DNA of 64,000 nucleotides from Betaproteobacteria bacterium (GTDB taxonomy: Bacteria; Pseudomonadota; Gammaproteobacteria; Burkholderiales; SG8-39). Below are positions 17,058 to 24,676 of the stretch, in pieces. The notes beneath the pieces are model-generated. The model was not told the origin of the DNA, did not search any database, and saw only the letters and a program-made list of their open reading frames with translations. The stretch's first letter is position 1; the number at the start of each line of letters is the position of its first letter. The DNA lies in assembly GCA_009693435.1 (NCBI GenBank), contig SHXF01000001.1, forward strand, positions 124,001 to 188,000. The letters are read 5' to 3'. The translations under genes were made by a program, and so were the position numbers.

Positions 17058-17652
17058 TTTCGTCGCCTATCAGGAAAATTTTCGGCCCTTCCAGCACGCG
17101 GCCGATGAAGTGCTGGTGCGAACGCACGCGGCTCGCAAATTCTGCCCTGGAGTAGATTGTCGTGGAAATCCGGCGCTTCAGCAGCGCCTCGGCCCGCGCG
17201 AGAGGTTTCGCGGCGTCGATGAGCGAAAGTCTGCCGACGAGGATCACGTCGATGTCGCTTCTTGCCGTATCTTCTTCGCGCGCGACGGAGCCGTATATGA
17301 AGGCCAACCGGATTTTTGTCGCGATGGGAATCAGTGCGTTGTGGAGGGCGTCGGCGACGCCGAAGGTCTTGAACACCATCGCCCGGAGTTCATCGAAGAC
17401 CGGCGCCTTCGGATCAGGCCGGTAATATACCTGTCGCGCGCGTTCCTCGCGCAGAATCAGGCCGGCGTCGGTCAGGTTCTCGAGTTCGCGCTGGACATGC
17501 CCGGAACCCATGCCGACCGCGGCAATGATTTCCCGCAGGTACATCGGCTCGCCGGGCGTGAGGAACAGCGCCGCAAGAACGTTACGACGCCCTTTGCCGA
17601 AGAGCGCCGTGCCAAGATCCTTCTTTGCGTGTGGTCTGGAAACGGTTGACAT
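17014..17652 (-). CDS. Winged-helix MNT-type nucleotidyltransferase, putative antitoxin and autoregulator
   Basis: A 212-residue protein. Residues 12-80 form a winged helix (LFLTPGEPMYLREIIAAVGM, then a wing ending in VYYRPDP). Residues about 105-190 form a minimal nucleotidyltransferase with GS at 121-122 and Asp133/Asp135 in the GS-x(10)-D-x-D pattern. MNT antitoxins can AMPylate their HEPN toxins; the added winged helix suggests self-repression. Two palindromes sit directly upstream of the start codon and fit that role. The start at 17652 (MSTVSRP) is chosen because an upstream extension would be translated through the operator. Confidence 0.82.
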   Translation of the reverse strand: MSTVSRPHAKKDLGTALFGKGRRNVLAALFLTPGEPMYLREIIAAVGMGSGHVQRELENLTDAGLILREERARQVYYRPDPKAPVFDELRAMVFKTFGVADALHNALIPIATKIRLAFIYGSVAREEDTARSDIDVILVGRLSLIDAAKPLARAEALLKRRISTTIYSRAEFASRVRSHQHFIGRVLEGPKIFLIGDENVLGKLAKPESPKS

Positions 17653-17655
17653 GGT

Positions 17656-17693
17656 GTACCCAATAAGGGGACGACTGTACCCTAATAGGGTAC
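17656..17693 (-). promoter_or_regulatory. Twin 17-bp palindromic operator of the MNT/HEPN module
   Basis: The perfect palindrome GTACCCTAATAGGGTAC (17677-17693) and an imperfect copy GTACCCAATAAGGGGAC (17656-17672) lie 21 bp apart centre to centre, two DNA turns, on the same helix face. The nearer one begins 4 bases upstream of the MNT start codon. This geometry fits cooperative binding by a winged-helix dimer. Confidence 0.75.
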
Positions 17694-17708
17694 GCAGGTG
17701 CAACCACT

Positions 17709-18647
17709 TCAGCCAAATGGCATTTTCCTGCCACTCACCAGATCTTCAGCAAGCGAATTTTCTGCTCCCTCGAATTCCAGAATACGAAGTACCCCTCCGT
17801 CGCCGCAGTCGGCGAACCATTCATCGTCCACCCGATACAGCCCAGGCCCGCCAGGTTGCGCCTGGCGCAGCGGTTCGAGTCGGGTGCGGAGAATCCGGAC
17901 GCGAGTCTCCGCGATGTCGGTGAACGCGCCGGGGTAGGGTGGCGCCACGGCGCGTACCAGGTTGTGGATGTCGCGCGCACCGGCGCGCCAGTCGATGCGA
18001 CCGTCCTCGGGCTTGCGGCCGCCGAAATAGCGCCCTGTGGACAGATCCTGGGGCACTAGCACGGCGGTGCCGTCGATCAGCCGGGGCAGGCTGCGATCGA
18101 GCGCCATCTCGGCGGCTACCGTTACCTTGGCGAATACTTCGCCTGCGGTGTCGTCGGGGAGAATCGGCACGGCTTGACTCTCGACAATGCGACCGGCGTC
18201 GGGCTTGGCCACCATTTCGTGCAAGGTCGCGCCGGTTTCACGCTCACCGTTGATGATGGCCCAGTTAACCGGCGCGCGGCCGCGGTACTTCGGCAGCAGC
18301 GAGCCGTGCATGTTGTATGCGCCGCGCGTCGGGATGGCGAGCAATTCCGGACCCAGCATGCGGCGGTAATAGAAGGAAAAAATGAAATCCGGCGCCAGCA
18401 AGCGGATACGCGCTACCACTTCGGGGGAATTGGCGTCGGACGGGGTGATGACCGGTATCCCTTCCCGACCGGCGCGCTTTGCGACACTGTCGAACCAGAC
18501 TTCGTCGGGATCGTCTTCGTGGGTGACTACCAGCCGCACATCGATCGAGTGGGCGAGCAGCACCGACAGGCAGCGCACGCCGACATTGTGATAGGCAAAG
18601 ACGACGGCGGAAACGCTGTGGTCCATCGCGGCAGCATTGCCGCTCAT
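17709..18647 (-). CDS. UDP-Ara4N formyltransferase (ArnA N-terminal-domain homologue, separate gene)
   Basis: A 312-residue formyltransferase of the methionyl-tRNA formyltransferase/ArnA fold. The catalytic motif HGSLLPKYRGRAPVNWA and the Asp in EMVAKPDAG are intact, followed by a C-terminal FMT-like domain. It would transfer formyl from N10-formyl-THF to UDP-Ara4N. The ATG overlaps the arnC stop (ATGA). The MNT/HEPN module begins 56 bases downstream, between this gene and the decarboxylase that E. coli carries on the same polypeptide. Confidence 0.9.
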   Translation of the reverse strand: MSGNAAAMDHSVSAVVFAYHNVGVRCLSVLLAHSIDVRLVVTHEDDPDEVWFDSVAKRAGREGIPVITPSDANSPEVVARIRLLAPDFIFSFYYRRMLGPELLAIPTRGAYNMHGSLLPKYRGRAPVNWAIINGERETGATLHEMVAKPDAGRIVESQAVPILPDDTAGEVFAKVTVAAEMALDRSLPRLIDGTAVLVPQDLSTGRYFGGRKPEDGRIDWRAGARDIHNLVRAVAPPYPGAFTDIAETRVRILRTRLEPLRQAQPGGPGLYRVDDEWFADCGDGGVLRILEFEGAENSLAEDLVSGRKMPFG

Positions 18648-19585
18648 AGCTCTTTGTTCTCGAGGATGGCATCTATCAGATAACGCGGCCGGTGCCTGGC
18701 CAGCTCATAGATGCGGCCTGTGTACTCTCCGAGCAACCCAATGCCGAACAGCACCATGCCGGTGAGGAAGAACTGCAGGATGTCGCGGTCCCAGACAGCC
18801 AGCAGCGCTTCAGTCCAGGTTTCGGCCAGAATCCAGCGCTCGACGATTACGATGACATAGGTGAGCACCGACAGCACCGCCACCGCCATGCCGAGCAGCG
18901 AGAAAAATTGCAGCGGCTTGAGCGAAAACCCGGTGATCAGGTCGAAGTTGAGACGGATCAGCATGTACAGCGAATATTTCGATTCACCCAGGGCCCGTTC
19001 CTCGTGCGCGACCTCGATCTCCACAGGTGCCTTGGCGAAGCTGTACGCAAGCGCCGGGATGAAGGTGTTGACCTCGCGGCAGGCGTTGATGGCCGAGACG
19101 ATGTCGCGGCTGTAGGCGCGAAGCATGCATCCTTGATCGGTGATGCGGATGCGCGTAATGCGCTCGCGCAAGCCGTTCATCAGGCGCGAGGCGCCGCGTC
19201 GGAACGCCGTATCCTGGCGCTGGCGACGAATGGTGCCGACATAATCGTGTCCCTTGTCCATCTCCGCGATGAGGCGTGCTATCTCTTCCGGCGGGTTCTG
19301 CAGATCGGCGTCCAGGGTGACGATGCGTTCGCCACGGCTGTGCTCGAAACCGGCCATGATCGCCAGGTGCTGGCCGAAATTTCCCTGCAGCAGGATGACG
19401 CGGGTGACATCCGGCCGTTTCCCGAATTGCTCCCGCAGCATTGCTGCCGAGCGGTCGCGGCTGCCGTCATTGACGAACAGTATTTCGTAGCTGCAGTGCA
19501 GGGCGTCGAGCGCGGGGTACAGGCGTGAGAACAGGCTGGGGAGGCTTTCCTCTTCGTTGTAGACGGGTATGACGACAGTAAGCAT
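18644..19585 (-). CDS. arnC: Undecaprenyl-phosphate 4-deoxy-4-formamido-L-arabinose transferase
   Basis: A 313-residue GT2 glycosyltransferase. MLTVVIPVYNEEESLPSL starts the domain, DADLQNPPEEI carries the metal-binding Asp pair, and two hydrophobic segments near residues 230-300 anchor it in the inner membrane. It moves Ara4FN from UDP to undecaprenyl phosphate. ATG 19585 is the only start consistent with the conserved N-terminus; the longer upstream frame runs into arnB. It is separated from arnB by 28 bases and overlaps the formyltransferase gene by 4. Confidence 0.93.
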   Translation of the reverse strand: MLTVVIPVYNEEESLPSLFSRLYPALDALHCSYEILFVNDGSRDRSAAMLREQFGKRPDVTRVILLQGNFGQHLAIMAGFEHSRGERIVTLDADLQNPPEEIARLIAEMDKGHDYVGTIRRQRQDTAFRRGASRLMNGLRERITRIRITDQGCMLRAYSRDIVSAINACREVNTFIPALAYSFAKAPVEIEVAHEERALGESKYSLYMLIRLNFDLITGFSLKPLQFFSLLGMAVAVLSVLTYVIVIVERWILAETWTEALLAVWDRDILQFFLTGMVLFGIGLLGEYTGRIYELARHRPRYLIDAILENKEL

Positions 19586-19613
19586 GGGTGCAGGCACGGT
19601 TGTCGCTCTTGCT

Positions 19614-20726
19614 TCAGGACCGCAGCACGAGCCGCGCGGCTTCGCAGACGCGGTCGACGTCGGCATCGGCCATGGCGGGAAACAACGGCAACGTCGCGAT
19701 TTGCCGCCCGACGCGCTCGGCGTGCGGGAACTGGCCCTCGCGGAAGCCGCGCGCTCGATAGAGCGAGAACAGGTGGATGGCAGGGTAGTGCACGCCGATG
19801 CCGATGCCGGCTTCGCGCATGCCGGCGATGAAGGCGGCACGCTCCTTCCGCGCCGGCAGCACGATCTGGAACATGTGCCAGTTGCTGTTGGCGAAATCCT
19901 GCGGCGGCAGCGCGCAGCCGAGATTTCCATCCCAGTTGTCGAAGTAGCGGTGCGCGAGTTGCTTGCGGCGGGCGGTGAATTCCTCCAGCCTCTCCAACTG
20001 GCCGAGTCCGACCCGTGCCGCGACGTCGGTCAGGTTGAATTTTCCACCGGCGACGTCGACGTCCATGCCGTCTTCGCCGAAGCGCATCACACCCTGCAGG
20101 CGCAGCCGCTCGCACAGCGCGATATCCGCATCGGGGGGCAAAACGATGCAACCGCCCTCGATGCTGGTGATGTTCTTGTTGGGATGAAAGCTGAACGCGA
20201 TGAAGTCGCCGCGGCTGCCGATGCGCTCGCCATTCCAGCGACTGCCGAATGCCTGGGCAGCGTCTTCGAGCACGCGCAGTTTGTTGGCCCCGGCAATTGC
20301 GTAAAGACGGTCGAGATCTACCGGCAGCCCGGCGAGATAGACGGGCAGGAGGGCACGCGTGCGCGGCGTAATGGCCACCTCCACACGCGCCAGGTCGATG
20401 TTGCGCGTGTCCGGATCGATGTCCACGAACACCGGTGTGGCGCCCACCTCAAGAATCACGTTGGCGGTGGCCACCCAGGACAGCGGTGTCGTAATCACTT
20501 CGTCGCCGGCCGCAACACCGGCCAGACGCAGCCCGATTTCGAGCGCGGCGGTGCCCGAGTTGAACGCGCGAACGGTGCGCCCGCCGCAGTGCGCCGACAG
20601 GGCCGCCTCGAATTGCTTCACCTGCGGTCCGGAGGTAATCCAGCCCGAGCGCAGCACATCCGCCACGCCGGCTATGGTTGCCTCATCTATGGATGGCCGC
20701 GTGAAGGGCAGGAAATTCTCATCCAT
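19614..20726 (-). CDS. arnB: UDP-4-amino-4-deoxy-L-arabinose aminotransferase
   Basis: A 370-residue DegT/DnrJ/EryC1 aminotransferase converting UDP-4-keto-arabinose to UDP-Ara4N with glutamate. PLP-binding features are present: FNSGTAALEIGL, LEDAAQAFGS, and the Schiff-base Lys in SFHPNKNITSIEGG. The N-terminus FLPFTRPSIDEATIAGV matches ArnB, which fixes the start at 20726. The gene begins 2 bases after the ArnE/F-like stop, so the two are one unit. Confidence 0.94.
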   Translation of the reverse strand: MDENFLPFTRPSIDEATIAGVADVLRSGWITSGPQVKQFEAALSAHCGGRTVRAFNSGTAALEIGLRLAGVAAGDEVITTPLSWVATANVILEVGATPVFVDIDPDTRNIDLARVEVAITPRTRALLPVYLAGLPVDLDRLYAIAGANKLRVLEDAAQAFGSRWNGERIGSRGDFIAFSFHPNKNITSIEGGCIVLPPDADIALCERLRLQGVMRFGEDGMDVDVAGGKFNLTDVAARVGLGQLERLEEFTARRKQLAHRYFDNWDGNLGCALPPQDFANSNWHMFQIVLPARKERAAFIAGMREAGIGIGVHYPAIHLFSLYRARGFREGQFPHAERVGRQIATLPLFPAMADADVDRVCEAARLVLRS

Positions 20727-20728
20727 CG

Positions 20729-21100
20729 TCAGCTCCGGGCGACGATGTAGACGCCGACGATGATGATGCCGATGCCGGTGAGCCGCATCGCGCTGACCGG
20801 TTCGCCGAACAGATACCAGGCGGCGATGGCATTGATGACATAGCCGATCGAGATCATGGGGTAGGCGATGCTGACCTGCACGCGCGACAGCGCCATGATC
20901 CACAGCACCATGCTGACAAAGTAGCAGAGGACCCCGCCCAGAATATGCGGTTCGAGCGCGACTTTGATACCGATGGGGACGATGTTCCCCGCTGAAAACT
21001 CGAAATGGCCGATGGCGTTGGTACCGGCCTTGAGCAGCAACTGGGCGGCGGCGCTGATCAATACACCGAGGATGATCAAACCGATGCTGGCAGCGCTCAT
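20729..21100 (-). CDS. ArnE/ArnF-like SMR-type flippase subunit
   Basis: A 123-residue membrane protein with four hydrophobic helices of the small multidrug resistance/EamA fold (LISAAAQLLLKAGTN, WIMALSRVQVSIAYPMISIGYV, GEPVSAMRLTGIGIIIVGV). In enterobacteria ArnE and ArnF together flip Und-P-Ara4N across the inner membrane; only one such gene is present here, so it may act as a homodimer. It is first of the contiguous arn genes, 14 bases after the Mth938-like gene. Confidence 0.88.
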   Translation of the reverse strand: MSAASIGLIILGVLISAAAQLLLKAGTNAIGHFEFSAGNIVPIGIKVALEPHILGGVLCYFVSMVLWIMALSRVQVSIAYPMISIGYVINAIAAWYLFGEPVSAMRLTGIGIIIVGVYIVARS

Positions 21101-21114
21101 GGGTTGAACAGGGC

Positions 21115-21486
21115 CTAACCGAGCAGCAAGCCAGCCGCGACCTTGCGGTTTTCGGACATCAGGATGTTGTAGGTGCGGCAGGCCGCCCGCACATCCATCA
21201 CTTCGACGCCGATGCCGGCGTCAATCAACGGGCGCAGCACGACAGGCCGGGGAAACCGGAGAAGGTTGCCGGTGCCCAGGAGCACGACTTCCGGACTCAA
21301 TTCCAGCAGCGGCAGCCAATGTTCGGCGGCCAGGGCGTCGAAGTCGGTTGCCGCCCAGTCGTCGAGCAGGCGGTCCGGGAGCACGATCAGGCTCTTTTCA
21401 TAGCGGCGTGCGTTGATCATCACGTGGTCGTCGCCATAGCCGGTGAAGGTATTCTGGTTCGCGGTGGCGGAAAGATGCAGTTTCAT
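21115..21486 (-). CDS. Mth938-like (DUF498) domain protein
   Basis: A 123-residue protein of the Mth938/NDUFAF3-like fold (formerly DUF498), starting MKLHLSATANQNTFTGYGDD and containing LLGTGNLLRFPRP and GIGVEVMDVRAACRTYNIL. The bacterial function is unknown; the eukaryotic relative assists complex I assembly. It leads the arn block, but this may be positional only. ATG 21486 begins the conserved region. A TATAAT lies 31 bases upstream. Confidence 0.85.
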   Translation of the reverse strand: MKLHLSATANQNTFTGYGDDHVMINARRYEKSLIVLPDRLLDDWAATDFDALAAEHWLPLLELSPEVVLLGTGNLLRFPRPVVLRPLIDAGIGVEVMDVRAACRTYNILMSENRKVAAGLLLG

Positions 21487-21516
21487 TGTTTGCTGCTGCG
21501 CTAAGTGTCCGGTAAC

Positions 21517-21522
21517 ATTATA
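21517..21522 (-). promoter_or_regulatory. Candidate -10 box for the Mth938-arn block
   Basis: A perfect minus-strand TATAAT lies 31 bases before the Mth938-like start, in the 115-base gap separating it from divergent alaC. No good -35 is visible at 16-18 bp. The same AT stretch could serve the opposite strand as TATAAC. Confidence 0.35.
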
Positions 21523-21601
21523 ACTTTTTGCAGTGCAGCGAAGCGTCCCGGCATGGGGCGCATTCTCGTCCAGCCGTCTTTTTTCTCGATGATCGATCCC
21601 A

Positions 21602-22786
21602 ATGAAAGAATTTGAGCGCATCAAGCGCCTTCCGCCCTACGTATTCAATATCACCAACGAATTCAAAATGGCGGCCCGGCATGCCGGGGAGGACATCATC
21701 GATCTGAGCATGGGCAACCCGGACGGGCCTACGCCGAAACATATCGTCGACAAACTGGTCGAAGCGGCGCAGCGCCAGGATACGCACGGGTATTCGGTAT
21801 CCAAGGGGATTCCGCGCCTGCGCCGCGCCATCTGCACCTGGTATCAGAGGCGCTACGGCGTCGAGTTCGATGCGGACAAGGAGGCGATCGTCACCATCGG
21901 CTCCAAGGAGGGCCTCGCGCACCTGATGCTGGCGACGCTGGACCGCGGGGACATGGTGCTGGTGCCGAATCCGAGCTATCCCATTCACATCTACGGTGCA
22001 ATCATCGCCGGCGCGGACATCCGCTCGGTGCGTATGACGCCAGGCGTGGATTTTTTCGCCGAACTCGAGCGCGCCATAGGCGAACTCATCCCGAAGCCGA
22101 AGATGCTGGTGATCGGCTTTCCCTCGAATCCGACGGCGCAGTGCGTGGAACTGGAGTTCTTCGAACGGGTGGTGGCGCTGGCGAAACAGCACGACATCAT
22201 GGTGGTGCACGATCTTGCCTACGCCGACATCACCTTCGATGGCTGGAAGGCGCCCTCCATCATGCAGGTGCCCGGTGCGCGCGATGTCGCGGTCGAATTC
22301 TTCACCATGTCGAAGAGTTACAACATGGCGGGCTGGCGTATCGGATTCATGGTCGGCAACAAGGACATGGTCAACGCCCTGGCGCGCATCAAGAGCTACC
22401 ACGACTACGGCACCTTCACGCCTATCCAGGTCGCCTCGATTGTTGCGCTCGAGGGGCCGCAGGAGTGCGTGGAGGATATCCGCATGAAATACCAGCGGCG
22501 TCGCGACGTGATGGTGAAGGGCCTGCACGAGGCGGGCTGGATGGTTGAAAATCCGAAAGCGTCGATGTACATCTGGGCGAAGATTCCCGAGGCGTACCGC
22601 CAGATGGGTTCGCTCGAATTCACCAAGAAGATCATGAAGGATGCGAAGGTGGCGGTGTCACCGGGTGTGGGATTCGGCGACTATGGCGACGATCACGTGC
22701 GGATCGCGCTGATCGAGAACGAAAGCCGCAGCCGCCAGGCGCTGCGCGGCATCAAGGACATGTTCCGCAAGGATGGCCTGCTGTAG
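21602..22786 (+). CDS. alaC: Glutamate-pyruvate-type aminotransferase (AlaC family)
   Basis: A 394-residue fold-type I PLP aminotransferase. The Schiff-base Lys is in [15 protein letters not shown], with [12 protein letters not shown] and [16 protein letters not shown] also conserved. AlaC makes alanine from pyruvate and glutamate; close relatives act on other 2-oxoacids. The gene is first of a plus-strand run alaC-GNAT-hom-thrC, a common betaproteobacterial order that ties it to amino-acid synthesis. It begins 115 bases from the divergent Mth938-like gene. Confidence 0.9.
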   Translation: MKEFERIKRLPPYVFNITNEFKMAARHAGEDIIDLSMGNPDGPTPKHIVDKLVEAAQRQDTHGYSVSKGIPRLRRAICTWYQRRYGVEFDADKEAIVTIGSKEGLAHLMLATLDRGDMVLVPNPSYPIHIYGAIIAGADIRSVRMTPGVDFFAELERAIGELIPKPKMLVIGFPSNPTAQCVELEFFERVVALAKQHDIMVVHDLAYADITFDGWKAPSIMQVPGARDVAVEFFTMSKSYNMAGWRIGFMVGNKDMVNALARIKSYHDYGTFTPIQVASIVALEGPQECVEDIRMKYQRRRDVMVKGLHEAGWMVENPKASMYIWAKIPEAYRQMGSLEFTKKIMKDAKVAVSPGVGFGDYGDDHVRIALIENESRSRQALRGIKDMFRKDGLL

Positions 22787-22790
22787 CAAC

Positions 22791-23237
22791 ATGCAGATCA
22801 TCGAGATCACCGACGGGGAGGGCCGTATCGCCGAAGCGGATTGGCTGGGAAGGGCTGAAGCGGTGCATCGGCAACTGCGCACGGCCCTGCCGGATGATTA
22901 CGTGGTGACGATGCAGCGGGTGTTCGCGGGCGGCGCGCGCATGTGCGTGGCGGCAGCGGAAGGCGCGGTTGCAGGCGTGGCGGTGTACCGGGTCTACGAG
23001 AACACCTGGGCGGGGCGGCAGATGTATGTGGACGACCTGGTAACCGACGAAGCCCGGCGGTCCACGGGGGTCGGCAAGGCGCTGCTCGAGTACCTGGAAC
23101 GGAGCGCCCGTCTCGCGGGTTGTGGCAGCCTCGCGCTCGACTCAGGCACGCAACGCCAGCAGGCGCACAAATTTTACTTTCGCGAAGGCATGGTCGTGAC
23201 CTCGTTCCACTTCGGCAAGCAACTGGAGCAAACATGA
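22791..23237 (+). CDS. GNAT-family N-acetyltransferase
   Basis: A 148-residue acetyltransferase with the acetyl-CoA loop motif in DEARRSTGVGKALLEYLE (R/Q-x-x-G-x-G/A) and YVDDLVT before it. Substrate unknown. It starts 4 bases after the alaC stop (an in-frame ATG at 22773 inside alaC is possible), and its TGA overlaps the hom ATG (ATGA). It is therefore translationally embedded in the alaC-hom operon. Confidence 0.85.
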   Translation: MQIIEITDGEGRIAEADWLGRAEAVHRQLRTALPDDYVVTMQRVFAGGARMCVAAAEGAVAGVAVYRVYENTWAGRQMYVDDLVTDEARRSTGVGKALLEYLERSARLAGCGSLALDSGTQRQQAHKFYFREGMVVTSFHFGKQLEQT

Positions 23238-24550
23238 AGCCCATGAAGGTCGCATTGCTGGGCATCGGCACCGTAGGCGGGGGAACCTGGACGGTCCTGG
23301 CGCGCAACCAGGAGGAGATATCGCGGCGCGCCGGGCGCGGCATCCAGATCACCGTGGTCGCGGACAAGGACACGGCGCGCGCCAACGCCCTGACCGGCGG
23401 CAAGGCCAGGGTCACGGCAGACGCGTTCGAAGCGGTGGCCGACCCGGACGTGGATATCGTCATCGAGCTGATCGGCGGCTATACCGTGGCAAAGGAACTG
23501 GTGCTGAAGGCGATCGCCAACGGCAAGCACGTGGTGACGGCGAACAAGGCGCTGCTCGCCACGCACGGCAACGAAATATTCGCCGCGGCGCAGAAAAAAG
23601 GTGTGATCGTCGCATTCGAGGCGGCGGTGGCGGGCGGCATTCCCATCATCAAGGCGCTGCGCGAAGGACTGACGGCCAACCGCATCGAGTGGATTGCCGG
23701 CATCATCAATGGCACATCCAATTTCATCCTGTCGGAAATGCGCGACAAGGGCCTGGCATTCGAGGATGTGCTGAAAGAAGCGCAGAAGCGCGGCTACGCG
23801 GAAGCGGATCCGACCTTCGACATCGAGGGCATAGACGCGGCGCACAAGCTCACCATCATGTCGGCCATCGCCTTCGGCGTGCCGATGCAGTTCGACAAGG
23901 CGTACACCGAGGGCATCTCCAAGCTGACCCGCGACGACATCCGCTACGCCGAGCAACTGGGTTACCGGATCAAGCTGCTCGGCATCACCCGGCGCACCCC
24001 CAGGGGCATCGAACTGCGGGTGCATCCGACCCTGATACCGGCAAAGCGCCTGATCGCCAACGTCGAGGGCGTGATGAACGCAGTGTTGGTCAAGGGCGAT
24101 GCGGTGGGCGCGACCCTGTACTACGGCGCGGGCGCCGGCGCCGAACCCACGGCCAGCGCCGTGGTCGCCGATCTCGTCGACGTGACCCGCCTGCACACAG
24201 CCGATCCGGACCACCGCGTGCCGCACCTGGCGTTCCAGCCCGACCAGATGTCCGATATCGGCATCCTGCCGATGGACGAGGTATCGACATCGTATTACCT
24301 GCGCATGTCGGTTGTCGACAAACCCGGGGTGCTGGCGGATGTCACGCGCATCCTGGCCGACCTCTCGATCTCGATCGATGCGATGGTTCAGCGCGAACCG
24401 GCGGAAGGCGAAGAGCGCGTGGACATCATCATGCTCACCCACGAGACGCTGGAGAAGCACATCAACGCGGCTATTGCGAAAATCGAAGCGCTTTCCGTGG
24501 TCAGTGGCAAGGTGACGCGCATCCGGCTGGAGGAATTGGGAAAGAACTGA
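23234..24550 (+). CDS. hom: Homoserine dehydrogenase
   Basis: A 438-residue enzyme reducing aspartate semialdehyde to homoserine for threonine and methionine. It has an N-terminal NAD(P) fold (VALLGIGTVGGGTW), a catalytic core (IEWIAGIINGTSNFIL, YAEADPTFDIEGIDAAHKL) and a C-terminal ACT domain (SVVDKPGVLADVTRILADLS) for feedback control, probably by threonine. Start ATG 23234 overlaps the GNAT stop. thrC follows after 126 bases. Confidence 0.96.
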   Translation: MKPMKVALLGIGTVGGGTWTVLARNQEEISRRAGRGIQITVVADKDTARANALTGGKARVTADAFEAVADPDVDIVIELIGGYTVAKELVLKAIANGKHVVTANKALLATHGNEIFAAAQKKGVIVAFEAAVAGGIPIIKALREGLTANRIEWIAGIINGTSNFILSEMRDKGLAFEDVLKEAQKRGYAEADPTFDIEGIDAAHKLTIMSAIAFGVPMQFDKAYTEGISKLTRDDIRYAEQLGYRIKLLGITRRTPRGIELRVHPTLIPAKRLIANVEGVMNAVLVKGDAVGATLYYGAGAGAEPTASAVVADLVDVTRLHTADPDHRVPHLAFQPDQMSDIGILPMDEVSTSYYLRMSVVDKPGVLADVTRILADLSISIDAMVQREPAEGEERVDIIMLTHETLEKHINAAIAKIEALSVVSGKVTRIRLEELGKN

Positions 24551-24676
24551 TGCTATCGCCGCGCCGGCGATCCTGATCCGCTGCACCACACACCACCCCA
24601 CGCAACCCCTTACCACCCGATACCACCCGACAGAGAACCACACCGGATTCCCGCGCGCGGGAACGATGGCCCAACC

